Assembly (NCBI GenBank): GCA_947652605.1
Contig: OX393580.1
Location: 19,922,159-19,986,158, forward strand
Origin: Elmis aenea
Lineage: Eukaryota > Arthropoda > Insecta > Coleoptera > Elmidae
Direction of reading: 5' to 3'
DNA: 64,000 nt
A program made the translations under genes and the position numbers. The notes beneath the pieces were generated by a model. It ran no database searches. It saw only the letters and a program-made list of their open reading frames with translations, and was not told the origin of the DNA. Every line of letters begins with the position of its first letter. Position 1 is the first letter of the stretch. This document shows positions 1 through 11,074 of the stretch, piece after piece.

Positions 1-406
1 TCGTTATTAAAGCAAATAGGATTCCGTGGAAATCGAAAAAGCTGACTGTTCACGTCAAAAACTTGTCATTTATTTCTTGAATTATAGAATTTCCACAATT
101 AATTTTACTTTACAAGAGCAAATTGAAATATTTTTTTTTAGTGACAAGGCCACATAAAAACCTGTACTATTTTATATCGATGTAAAGCTAAAATGAAGGC
201 GGTCAAGAATATTAAATAAAAAATGGGGTGTTGTATTTGAAATATAAAAGTTGCTGTTGGTTCCAGAGAGGTGACCTACCCTGTATATTTCAAAATATTT
301 TTATCGTGTTTGGAAGAAAAAACTGTATGAAATACCGTTTGAATCAACTTTCTATCTCAAACCGTTAAGCCACAATCGACCGATCCGTCGCTAATGACTC
401 ACCCTG
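1..406. mobile_element. Foldback element, right arm (cut by window edge)
   Basis: The right arm of the same element as 41063-42850 (reverse complement of its left arm). It ends GACTCACCCTG then TA (407-408). An internal second terminus, TACCCTGTA, lies at about 278-286. Part of the interior seen in the full copy is missing around position 150. Confidence 0.8.
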
Positions 407-2163
407 TATATCCAAATTTTGAAGCCTCTTTTTACTGTATTTTTGTGGTGGTTTCACAAGATTCACGCCTTTTCGTCTACTGAAAAATATTATTTTTTTT
501 ATAAACTTTGTAGACCTTTTGTTCAATTATCTTAATAGAAAAATTAATATAATGTTTCTAGTTTATTTAAACTTATACTGCTGTCGCTTAATTGTGAAGA
601 ATATTTTTAATATCAACTCCTAAATAATTATATTCGTGCTATTAAATTAGTAATACACTTCTCTGTTGTTGCCACATATTTAGTAAATAAATAAATTAAC
701 AACATATATCACTTTAAATAACTAAACTATTTAAATATTTAAAAATAAATCTATTTACGAATTTAACTAAATATTTGTCATTTTATTTAAATCTCAGTTG
801 TACTCGCATGTTTGTAATTTTTAATATTTCTTATTCAAATATAATTAGTTTCATGACTTTTTGTTGCTTGGTAGTAAAACACAAAACGTGTTAATAGATA
901 GGTAGGTACAAGTAGTAATGTACATACATTCAGTTCAAAATCACTTATCTTATACCAATGAAGAATCTCTTTAGTAGAAAAACTAAACCAGTCTCAAGAA
1001 TGTCGTCTTTTCATCAGCAGGTTTTTAATTACTGTTGAAGAGACGAAAGTATTTAAGAAAAGCTAATCTTTGTACAAAAGAGTTTCATCAAACTTCGCAA
1101 GATGAGTGATTTTACATTAACTTATTTATTTTGCATAAAATAATCCCCTAAATAATTTAAACAATTAAACAAACTTTATTGAGTAATTTTATAAGCGTAA
1201 AAGTTAAAAGCCCTTTACAGCATTTTTTAAAATGCAAAATTTTGATTTGATTACCAATTTCTTTGGTATGTTTTGTTATTTAGTGCACATTAATAATTTT
1301 GTATTTTAATGTCAAATTTTTGATGCACGCCACTGTTTGCATGATATTTTATCATTCACGTACATGTTTAAGCGACAGAGTTCCACCTTTTAGAGTTATT
1401 GAAAAGCGCGATCACATAACTCGGTTTGATAGTGAAATGGGCGGGTGACCGCGCTTCAAGGCGCTCCTGAGGGATTTCATTATATTTTCGCTCGACTAGT
1501 GAAAAGTTTTATTGGTAAGACTGTATGTTGGTACAAGGAAGCAAGTACAGCTAAGGATGATCAAAAAACTAGAGATTAATATTTGATTCTTTTTTTAACT
1601 CTAAACTTAGGAAGAGAAATTTGTGAGGCAAAGATTTTTTTTTTGCAAGAATTTAAAAAATATCGAGGGGACACGAACGTTTAATCATTGCAATGCAATT
1701 TAACCATAACTAATCGTTAACAATAGTAACCTTAAATGAGCTGCAGATTTCAAAAATGTTAAGATAAGGGTGTGGTATTAAATACCTAATCTAAACTTGA
1801 TATTTATTTTGGACACCCTGCTGCATGTGACAAAAATATTTTGAAACCTTTTATAGGTAGCCTAGATAAAGCTCCTTCTATTCCTGTTTTGTTTATAATT
1901 GCATCCCAATTTGAATAAAACATATGAAGTTTTAAATAAGTTTTTCATACATTTATTTAAATAATAAATAAATAATAAAAATTGTGTTTTAAATAAATGC
2001 ATATAACTTAAAGACTATGCAATTAATTAAGCTGTAACTTATCAATATCAATAGCTAAGTTAAAAGATTTGTATATTAAAAAAATGTAATAATATAAAGG
2101 GTGTTGTTTTTCAAAATCAATAATTTCAGTAAATTTTTAACACCCTGTGTATGAAAAAATTTT
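407..2163. other. AT-rich intergenic DNA
   Basis: No coding frame is supported. A short inverted repeat with the end AAGGGTGTTGTTTTT/TTAACACCCTGTGTA occupies 2097-2150 and looks like a tiny foldback. A GAAGAGACGA word at about 1037 recurs in the perfect hairpin at 5478-5504. The stretch 1370-1500 is less AT-rich but unassigned. Confidence 0.5.
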
Positions 2164-2445
2164 TTAAAACCACTTTTGATGTGGCCTAATGCATGTCTGT
2201 TTTAAAAATAATGTAATTTGACGCGTGTCCGGAACATTCTTCGCCCACAATTCTTCGCCTCCATAATTCTTCGCCCACATTTCTTCACCTACACAATTCT
2301 TCGCCGCCAAAATTCTTCGCCGCCATAATTTTTCGCCGCATACAAGCATATTACAAATTTTATTTGTAAATGTGATTGTTTTTATTTACCTATAACGTAA
2401 TTTTTACAGATTATTTTACATTGGCCTAAAGTTGTTTCTTGTATA
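2164..2445. repeat. Left inverted arm with TTCTTCGCC minisatellite
   Basis: Positions 2238-2341 are a run of degenerate units of about 14 bp (TTCTTCGCCCACAA in plus orientation). The unit run and the next 100 bp are repeated in inverted orientation at 3282-3592. Apparent ORFs here are by-products of the repeat. Confidence 0.85.
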
Positions 2446-2860
2446 CAGGGTGAGTCATTAGTGGCGGATCGGTCGATTGTGGCTAAACGGTTTGAGATAT
2501 AAAGTTGATTCAAACGGTATTCCATACAGTTTTTTCTTCCGAACACGATAAAAATATTTTCAAATATACAGGGTGAGTCACCTCTCTGGAACCAATAGCA
2601 ACTTTTATATTTCAAATACAACACCCCATTTTTTATTTAATATTCTTGACCGCCTTCATTTTAGCTTTACATCGATATAAAACAATATAGGTTTTTATGC
2701 GGCTTTGTCACTAAAAAAAAATAATTTTCAAAATTTTTCAAGGTTTTAAGTCTTTATTTAAAAAATTCTCCTGAAGTCATTTTTCGAAGCACAGACTTGT
2801 AATTTGGTAAGGACATGCAGAAAACATTGCTCTATTAGCTCGATACGAAAAAGTTTGAAT
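2446..2860. mobile_element. Foldback element, left arm (cut by assembly gap)
   Basis: It starts at TA (2444-2445) then CAGGGTGAGTCATTAGTGG, with a second internal terminus (CAGGGTGAGTCACC) at 2569. It is colinear with the left arm at 41063 until the N gap. It sits at the edge of the minisatellite arm. Confidence 0.85.
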
Positions 2861-3060
2861 NNNNNNNNNNNNNNNNNNNNNNNNNNNNNNNNNNNNNNNN
2901 NNNNNNNNNNNNNNNNNNNNNNNNNNNNNNNNNNNNNNNNNNNNNNNNNNNNNNNNNNNNNNNNNNNNNNNNNNNNNNNNNNNNNNNNNNNNNNNNNNNN
3001 NNNNNNNNNNNNNNNNNNNNNNNNNNNNNNNNNNNNNNNNNNNNNNNNNNNNNNNNNNNN
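2861..3060. other. Assembly gap (200 N)
   Basis: Two hundred consecutive N. It interrupts the foldback copy that starts at 2446 and lies between inverted repeats, which explains why assembly failed here. Confidence 1.
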
Positions 3061-3281
3061 GTTTAAAAATTGCCAATGAATAGTGTATGTTGTGATTTTT
3101 AATATTTTTGATTTTATTGTAGGATGTATAAAAATTAAATTAAACTAGGGTAGGTTAGGTCAGGTTATGTTGGGTTAATTTAATTTTTATTCATCCTATA
3201 ATAACATCGACAAGATTAAAAATCACAACATACGCTATTTATGTAGCAATTTTTAAACATAATATTAAAAGAAGAAGTATT
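3061..3281. repeat. Short palindrome beside the gap
   Basis: TATGTTGTGATTTTTAATAT at about 3086 is answered by AAAAATCACAACATACGC at about 3219, and an inner pair, ATTAAATTAA/TTAATTTAAT, flanks a TAGGTTAGGTCAGG core. The core resembles degenerate TTAGG repeats but is too short to call telomeric. Confidence 0.65.
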
Positions 3282-3600
3282 AATATACAAGAAACAACTT
3301 TAGGCCAATGTAAAATAATCTGTAAAAATTACGTTATAAATAAAAACAATCACATTTACAAATAAAATTTGTGATATGCTGGTATGCGGCGAAAAATTGT
3401 GGCGGCGAAGAATTGTGGCGGCGAAGAACTGTGTAGGTGAAGAAATGTAGGCGAAGAATTGTGGAGGCGAAGAATTGTGGGCGAAGAATTGTGGGCGATG
3501 AATTGTGGGCGAAGAATTGTGGGCGATGAATTGTGGGCGAAGAATTGTGGGCGATGAATTGTGGGCCAAGAATTGTGGGCGAAGAATGTTCCTTGACCCA
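3282..3600. repeat. Right inverted arm with GCGAAGAATTGTGG minisatellite
   Basis: About 15 units of 12-15 bp (consensus GCGAAGAATTGTGG, with GCGATGAATTGTGG alternating in the later part) at about 3385-3592. It mirrors the arm at 2164-2445. The open frames across it are a consequence of the unit. Confidence 0.85.
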
Positions 3601-4165
3601 ATTTGACGTTTATCATAATCAGAATTGAAAAGCCTAATTTTTAAAAAAGGTTTTCTTAGACATAAGTTTAAAATAATTGATTTTTAAACATGTTTTGAAT
3701 TTTTCAATTAAATAAAAGTTGTTTTATGGACCGTTGGTAATTTTTAATTTAAAAAAAGAGTAAAATTTATGATAAGGGGGTTAAAAACCTAAAAATTAAT
3801 ACTTATGAATGATAATAAAAAGTTTATCTATCTGTTAGTTTTTCATTTAGTGGTTATAAAAGGTGCTGTAAAGTATGTTTTATAAGCAAATACGTATGTA
3901 AGGTGGAAGTCATTTGTAGTCCTTATAAGCTAGTTTTAAATTTTTTTATCTAATTAATTGTACAAGATTTTTTAAACTCTCTACAGATACATCACTGTAT
4001 GACCATGTAATAAAATCGTTAGGAAGAACCTAAATTTAAAGTTGTTCTTTGTTTATTATTCATAAAGTTTGTTCTCTGTACAACATATTACAATAAAACA
4101 ACCTTAAGGTCATAAAATATACAATGTTCATGCACTAGATAAAGAATTGAAGTTAAAAACTTCGA
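3601..4165. other. AT-rich intergenic DNA
   Basis: Nothing recognised. Confidence 0.5.
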
Positions 4166-4411
4166 TTACAGGTATTTACCGGTAACGCGAAGATGTTCGA
4201 AATACTTGGCAAGACGGGATAGGTCCCCTGTGTTCAATAGGAAAAGTTGAATGTCAAAAATTGTCATATCTTTGTATGTTTCAACCAATACCTGGTAAGG
4301 TATAGTCTCGGAGGAGTCGTTCATGCAAGGACCATGTATCGGTTGAGGCTGATATGGGTTCGCTGTTCTGAATATGTCATGAAGTAAGATGACAGACCAG
4401 GGATCCTGCGG
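4166..4411 (-). CDS. Unassigned open stretch resembling a terminal exon
   Basis: After an AG at 4406-4407 (context ATAACCGCAG) the minus strand reads 79 codons to a TAA at 4166-4168. The frame is closed by a stop two codons before the AG, as expected for an intron-exon edge. The product has normal protein composition, including HGPCMNDSSETIPYQVLVET and LFLLNTGDLSRLAKYFEHLR, and the DNA is visibly less AT-rich than its flanks. I do not recognise the family. No upstream partner exon was identified, so it may be the last exon of a gene whose other exons lie elsewhere, a pseudogene piece, or part of a mobile element. There is no Met near its start. Confidence 0.4.
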   Translation of the reverse strand, partial: PQDPWSVILLHDIFRTANPYQPQPIHGPCMNDSSETIPYQVLVETYKDMTIFDIQLFLLNTGDLSRLAKYFEHLRVTGKYL

Positions 4412-5635
4412 TTATAGATTATGCCAAGACGTGATCGACAAGCATTTTACAACTTTTTGATTCTGTGATGAAGTAGACGCCAGAATTTTGTGGAGAGAAT
4501 ATTTGAAATTCTTCAAAAATAAAATAATATCTTTGGCAAGAGCAAAAGCTTGTAAAATGTGCGTGTAATGAGAATCACTAAATAATGATTTGAGAGTACA
4601 TTTTTATTTAAATAAATGTTTAAATAAAAATTATGGTTTAATAACTACATATATAATTCATATAACACTTTCTCTTAAATTTGATATTTAGAGTCCTTCC
4701 TATTTTACAAGATTGATAAAATCGAAGCAATGTCTTGAAATCACAAAAGCTCTGGGAATTCCCGTAATTTTTGTTTTTCCGGGAATAAAAATTGATCGAA
4801 AAACTCTACTTAAAACGTAAATCTATCGAAATCTAGTAGTCGAAAATTTGTTTCTTTCCACAAGACCTATGGCGAAAGTAAAGCAAAAATTCGACTTAAA
4901 TATTAAAGCAAGGCAAACTTTACATTCTGTTTCGTATTCCGTAAACAATAAGTAAAGGATTCGCTTAAGGATATAAGATGCAGTAACGATGGTTTTTAAA
5001 AAAAGTCGAGGTAACAGACGGCATTGTTCAAAGCCCGAAATCTACATAAAAGCAAACACAACAAAACAAACGGCCTAACTTCAGATTTGCCCAGAGCGAA
5101 ATCATGTAATATTAAAATAATTTAAAGCGGTGGCGGCACCGTGCGGGTAAAACTGCTATAAGTAATGCATGGAGTTTGCGACATAAAATATGTCTCTGCT
5201 TATGCACGAGAGGTGAGCTTAGTGCAAAGGTTTGTTCGAAGCACCAAGGGATTTGTCATAAAACGTTTTGGTTTCTACTTGAATCGTTGTTTTCACTGCC
5301 TTCTAAATAAAAACAGCAGGATTTCATTCGATAATTGCGCAAAGAGACAAAATCTAATCAAATAGTTTTTTGATTTATTTTTAAAACATAATTTATGCCA
5401 AAAATAAGCTTAATTAAATTTACTTTTGTTTATTCGAAGAATTTTTTGTCTGAAAGAAAAAGCAGCTCTAAGATTTTCGTCTCTTCATGATTTGTGAAGA
5501 GACGATATAAATAGATAAATAAATAAGACTGCAGCCGATGTCTTTTAAATACCAAAAAGTATTTTTGATAAATAAGTATGAGAATGAAAACAAAATTTAA
5601 ACGATTGGCGAAACAAAGTAAAAGTGTTGGATCTA
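4412..5635. other. Intergenic DNA with one perfect hairpin
   Basis: A perfect 11-bp inverted repeat, TCGTCTCTTCA/TGAAGAGACGA, with a 5-nt loop lies at 5478-5504. The region 5100-5300 is less AT-rich and has a 66-codon plus-strand frame at 5165, with no recognisable text or splice context. No gene is called. Confidence 0.45.
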
Positions 5636-6560
5636 ACTTTCTTACTTACTTAATCCATGGCCTATTTACCCCCACGGATGTAAGGCATCTTTATTTTTTT
5701 TTCTGGCGTTTTTTTCTGGAGTTGAGTTCTTTTGTGTTTTCATCTGTTTTTTTTTAATTTCCTTTCGCATGTCCTTTTTCATTGCTTGTGTCATTTCCGA
5801 TGTCCTCTTGTTATCTTTTCTAATTTCTTATTTTTTAAATTTATTTTCTTTTTCATTGATGACCTAATATTTCTGTTATTCTTTACTATCAGTTTTTTGG
5901 AGGTTGGTGGTTTGTTGTTGTTTGACTTTCTTTCAACTTTTCCTGCTCCCTATCCCATCTCCATTCTTTTGCATCAATTGTGATCTTTTGATATCCTATT
6001 TTCGTTAATCTTTCTTTCTGTCTCTCTTCTTCCGCTATTTGTTTTACCTTCTTTCGAATTTCCAGTTCCTCCTTCGTCATTTCGTTGTTTATATATAGAT
6101 ACCTATATTATTTCTTGGAGTTGTTTTAAGTTATACTAGTTTTTCATTACCTTTTCCTTTTCTAGTGGTTTGACTAGTTCTAACTTACATGCTTTTGTTC
6201 CTATCTGTATGGCGTTTTTAATCTGAAATTTTATACCTGTTACTCTTTCAATAAGGTGTTTAAATTCATGTATAAAGTCTGCTTTGTTAGCAGTTTTTAT
6301 CTCCAAGCCTGTCACAACGATATTATTTTTGGTTCTTTTTCCAGTCTTCTAACTCTATCATCTACGGATTTCATCTTTTCTTTTATTATCTTGTTTTCAT
6401 TTTTCAGCAATTCATTTTTCTGTTTCAGTTCCTTCAGAGTTGCTCTTGATATGACCTCTGGTCATGTTTTATTTCTTTCATATCTCTCATATAATGTTAA
6501 TATTTTAATACTAAGGTTGAAAACTTCATACTTGGTCCTTTTGAAGTGTAACATGTTTTA
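5636..6560 (-). pseudogene. LINE (RTE-like) remnant: ORF1-type coiled-coil protein
   Basis: The minus strand encodes, with several stops and frame changes, a Lys/Glu-rich coiled coil (text such as NELLKNENKIIKEKMKSVDD near 6400) and then a conserved-looking tail (TKIGYQKITIDAKEWRWDRE, 5889-6080). This architecture is typical of the first ORF of insect non-LTR elements. The 3' end (low coordinate) joins a GGCCATGGATTAAGTAAG tail at 5641-5665, the same TAAG-type tail found at 9421 and 48549. The plus-strand frames over this stretch are Phe-rich shadows. Confidence 0.65.
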
Positions 6561-7261
6561 GTAAGTTGTTCCACGTTATGCATTCAAAAGTAAATGAAAT
6601 AACACCGAAGTAAACTGGTGGTGAACTTAAAATTTTGTTGAACAGGTTACTTTTTGAGGAGTCTTTGAAACAAAAAAAAAAGATTAGTAATTTTTAACTT
6701 AACCCAAATAATAAATTGTTTCTTAACTCTTTTATCATCAAGACGTCTCAATGTTTTAATAAACAATTTAAATTAAAAGTATATTTCGGTTTTTTAAGGG
6801 TGACTAATTATTTTGATTAAGTTAATAATTGAGAAAGGTAGAGTAATAATTATGAAAAATGAGAAAGATTTCAGAATTTTTCTTAACTTAATTCACTGCA
6901 TTTTTATTCAATTACCAAAAACAGACAAAAAAGTAAACGGATTAAAATAAATTTAAGGCTGAAGGAATGAAATGCTTTGTTTAAAATTAATTAGGTTAAT
7001 TGCTTATACGTTTTTATTAATCCAAAAAAAAAAAGTAAGTTGAATCGTTTGTCATATTATTTACAAAAACACACTTAGCTTTGGGGATTAATATAGTGAT
7101 TTGATTATTAATATAAAAGAGTTTGATCAAAAATTACGAAACGATAGCCTTGAAAATGGCATGGCATTCCAATAAGAAATTTTTACATGAAAAGTAATTT
7201 TTGTTTAAGCTTTTGAAAAAGCTTTGAAAATATCTAAAATCAAAATAATATTTTGTGATAA
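6561..7261. other. AT-rich intergenic DNA
   Basis: Nothing recognised. Confidence 0.5.
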
Positions 7262-7920
7262 TATAACAAGTGCATTGAAAATTATCGATAATTTTTGGTA
7301 AATATGCTCTAATGCAAGTTGAGCTGAAAAAAAACACGAGCGCACGAAGTGCACGAGCGATTTTTTCTGATTCAGCTTGCATGAGTAAAGATTTGTCAAA
7401 AATTATCGATTATTTGCAATGCACGAGTTATATTTTGTAGGAAAATTTCCTTCACCTAAGCTACCTGTCAAATTAAATGGATATTATGTAAAATTTTACA
7501 AGTACCTACTGTCAGAGTGGTGCCTGGTGCGTCAGGGGTGTGGTTTAATCTATATTAAAGTAATGCTACTGGTCGCCGAAATTTGTCAAAAAATTATCAA
7601 GACCAAAATATTTAATTCCCTCTCCAAATTTATATTTTCGACCATCACAAACTTAGATTTCTTAGAAACGACCAATAAACGCATGAAAATCTGTTTATTG
7701 CGAAAATAATATTACCAGTGTATGGTTATGTTAATTGGTTGTTTCTAGGAAATCTGAGTTTGTTATTGGTCGAAAACGCAAATTTGACAGAAGGATCAAC
7801 ATCTGACAGGGGCATGTAAAATTATTACCGTGTAATAATGCTCCCGTTGGTAGTCTTTAGAAGATTTAAGATTAGTAATTGGTTGAAAACGCAAATTTGA
7901 CAGTTGAAGGAAATTTTCTT
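7262..7920 (+). mobile_element. Composite MITE, copy A
   Basis: Two parts. Part 1 (7262-7433) is a palindrome running from AACAAGTGCATTG to CAATGCACGAGTTAT with a central hairpin (CGAGCGCACGAAGTGCACGA). Part 2 (7438-7920) has ends AAAATTTCCTTCACC and its inverse. Copies occur at 38911-39504 (inverted) and 63421-63936 (same strand, part 1 lacking its centre). Confidence 0.85.
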
Positions 7921-9420
7921 TTAAATATTCATCAAATAATGAAATGTTAGGTATAGCAAAATTATTTATCTACTTACAAAATTATTACTGCCAGTGATTA
8001 ATAAGTTTTCTCCCACTTTTTAATGTTAGACATTGTAAAATATAAAAATAAATAAGTAAAAATGGTTTAAAATTTTTTTAAACAATAAAATGTAATCTGA
8101 TTATTTTTAATGTTCTTTAACCCCCCAATAATTTATTTTTCTGCAATTAATCGTATGATAATACAGCAAATTGTAACACTTTTGATCTTTATTGAATTAC
8201 ACCGAAGGAAAGTTTAAAATTATATACAAATAAAATTTTTATGACATATTTTCGGTAATACTGCTCGTTCCCCAAATATCGAATGCCAAGAAGGAAATTC
8301 TTTAGAGAAAGGAAGCACGGCAAAGCGTTCTTAGACGACATCCCTGAAATATGTTCGTGTAATCCCGCCCAAGATATGCCCACATATTTATAAGGTCGCC
8401 ACTTTGTCATGCCTGAAGTTTAGATTGGATTTTCTGCATATACGGTTATACTTTACTCACAAGGTGCCTTAATCAAAATTTAGAGTTCGCAGAGTTATGA
8501 ATTTTAAAAGGCAATAAAGAATTTTTCTTCCTGCTGCGTAATATTTGTGTGTCAAAAATTTTGGAACTTATCAGTGAATTTAAAGTAAAATCTATGCTTT
8601 TTGCAAGAATGAGGGCCAAACTAAATTTTTAAGAATGAAAAAATAAATTAGTCATTCGTGAAAAACAAAGGTAAACCTTTCAAGGAAATTTCGAAAAAAT
8701 TGATCCTTTTTTATTTCTATTTTCATCAAAAAACATTTTCAGGATCTTAGAAAAACTTTTAAAAGTTATCTGTACAATGTCTTTTAATCATTTGTAATTG
8801 AGCTTAGCTTTTCTGTGTTGTTATTCATCCAGAGACTACATTATTTCTATATGTTAATTATCCTTTCAAAACAAACACCAATGTAGTTATTAAAACATAC
8901 ATAATACTAATAAATTTTAACACAACTAGCTGTAACAACTCATCTCGTAAACTAAAGCAACTTAGCAATATTAATTCGAATTTCGTTTCAGCATTTGTAC
9001 AGTAACTGGCCGCAGGGGTGAAATCTTTTTAACATCCAGCTTGTAAAACTGTATCGGGCACTCCAGCGTCCAATTATTACTCGAAGAGCTGACCTGTGAT
9101 GTTCAAATACAAAACCTTCAGTCTGGACTAACCAACTACAATCAGTTTATACCGGGAAAGGATGAGAGAGCATAACAACACGACGAATTTTCCCCTACAC
9201 AGATAAATAAAGAAAACAATTCCACAATTATTGTTATTGCGCATAGCGTTGCATCCCTCATGCTACTATTTCTATTCTTTTATTTTTTTATTAAACATAC
9301 CATTGAATTACATTTCTTTTTATTTACAGTTTATGTTGTAATCTGCAAAAATATGTTAAGTTTTATATAACTACATCAAGATTTTTGTAAAATAGCTAGG
9401 ATTGATTGGGTAGCCAATGT
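7921..9420. other. Intergenic DNA
   Basis: Mostly AT-rich. 8270-8420 is less AT-rich and open on the minus strand for 73 codons (start ATG at 8410, after an acceptor-like CTTCAG), but has no recognised text or matching donor. 8985-9200 holds the short open stretch listed separately. Confidence 0.4.
9016..9112 (-). other. Short open stretch, possible exon or pseudo-exon
   Basis: In a local island of higher GC the minus strand reads about 30 codons with protein-like text (including NNWTLECPIQFYKLDVKKIS) after an AG at the end of ACATCACAG. On the opposite strand an acceptor-like pyrimidine tract followed by CAG (TTTCGTTTCAG) ends at about 8993. Neither strand gives a complete exon. Unassigned. 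Confidence 0.2.
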
Positions 9421-9957
9421 AAGTAAGTAAGTAAGTAAGTTAGCTTTATTTAGCAATTGCTATTACATTGTAACATAATTTACATAGGTAATAGTAAATA
9501 TAATAAAAATAAAAATAAAAATAGAATGAAATAAAATAAAAATCTAAAAATCTTCTAAATTCTAAGTATCTAAGATAACAGTTTAATAGCGTTCTAATAC
9601 GTACTACTCCTTAATTAATTTAATACCCTTCTTATAATTATTACATATTTTGATTTGATGCGGCATATTATTAAATATTTTAAAACCTTGACTTTTAGTA
9701 CATTTCTCTATAACGAAATCAAGCCTATTTCTAGTTTTATAACTGTGTATCTCATGGACTAATTTTACATTTTCATACAGATATTTTGGTGTTTTTTGTA
9801 GTTTAATTTTTAAAACTAGCTCTAATGTTCTAAATATTATTCTCTGATTAATACTCATAAATTGAAGTGTATATAAAGTGTTATATAAATAGAGTATCTT
9901 TGGCCCATACTTTAAACTCAGCAATAACAAATTAATTTCTACTTAAATTGTTAGTAC
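9421..9957 (-). pseudogene. LINE remnant: end of reverse-transcriptase ORF plus 3' tail
   Basis: The minus strand (9604-9930) encodes about 108 residues with the pattern SYKTRNRLDF ... KCTKSQGFKIFNNMPHQIK, typical of the very C-terminus of insect jockey/CR1-type reverse-transcriptase proteins. A UTR follows and the copy ends in (CTTA)n in minus sense (plus GTAAGTAAGTAAG at 9421-9437). It is truncated at the 5' side, as usual for LINE insertions. Confidence 0.7.
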
Positions 9958-9991
9958 AAGATTGACTAAACACTGAATACTTAATTTGTAT

Positions 9992-11066
9992 TAGAGATGG
10001 GCAATTCGCAAATAAACCGTTTAAACTGAACGATTCACTTGCACGATTCGTCACTAAACAGGTGAACTGCTCATTGATTTCTTTGCCTTTTTATTACGGG
10101 TAAAGGCTAAATTCGCTTGCGCCCATTTAAAATGAATGACTTTCACGCGATATCGTGCCTTATCGACTAATTCACCGGTTCAGAATGAACCGCTGACAAG
10201 ATTCTTCTCTCAGTTTATACAATTCACCTACACGGTTCGTCACTGAACTATGCAAGTGAATCGTCCGTCGCCTCTTCTGCTTATGTATTTCGAAAATTAC
10301 TAAATGTTGCGGTACCTATTTAAATGAAGTAAAAAGTTTATAAGGAAGAACAATAAAAGGTTTTAGTTAAAAATAATCGTACTTATTCGAATAAAAAACT
10401 AAGTACATTCTTAAAATGGAAGCAGTATATTTTTATTATAAAAGATTACATTTCCAGCATAAGGATCTCGCTTATTATAAAAGATACAGGTTTGCTTAAA
10501 TTAGATGAATTATTCCTTGGTATGAGAGGAGCCACAATCAATTTTTAAAAGTACAAAATTCCTCGTGCTTCAGGTGTTATAGCAAAAAATATGAAAATGT
10601 TCAATTTCTTTTTTCTCTCATAACTTTTTCGTCTCAATCATTAAATCAATTTTATTAGTATCTAAAGGTACTTTTTAATGGAAAATGTACCTGTTAATTT
10701 ACATTTTTCTTATCACTTGCCATTTTCGAGATATTACCCCTAAGTTGTTTTATTCTTATGGGCCGCGAAGTTGGCTATGGAATAGTTAATTGTGATTTTT
10801 TCCTCTTTCAAATAAGATATTACTTGCGATATCTATTTTTATAAATAAGTCACAAAATAAAAAATAACGTATTTTACCCATCACTTATCAAACTATCGTA
10901 TCTACGAAAATTAAAACAAAAATCAACTAATTAATGTCAAATGTACCAGGCGATCAAAACGGTTCTGGATAAGCGATTCTTTTGAACGATTCTTTAAGAA
11001 CGACTCAGTTTAGTAACTGAATCAAAAGAACCGATTCACCAAAAAGAATTACTCTTGCCATCTCTA
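9992..11066. mobile_element. Non-autonomous hAT element
   Basis: Its ends are TAGAGATGGGCAA and TTGCCATCTCTA, flanked by 8-bp duplications ATTTGTAT (9984-9991) and ATTTGTGT (11067-11074), one mismatch. Subterminal CGATTCA/TGAATCG words occur at both ends, as in many hAT elements. No transposase frame remains in its 1075 bp. Confidence 0.85.
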
Positions 11067-11074
11067 ATTTGTGT

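Noticed and set aside
3140..3185. TAGGTTAGGTCAGG run as telomeric TTAGG repeat
   Set aside because: Only a few degenerate units within a short palindrome; not an array.
3300..3616. Two long overlapping frames on the minus strand with repeats of AHNSSPTI
   Set aside because: They are translations of the 14-bp minisatellite, which is open in more than one frame; no start context or unique text.
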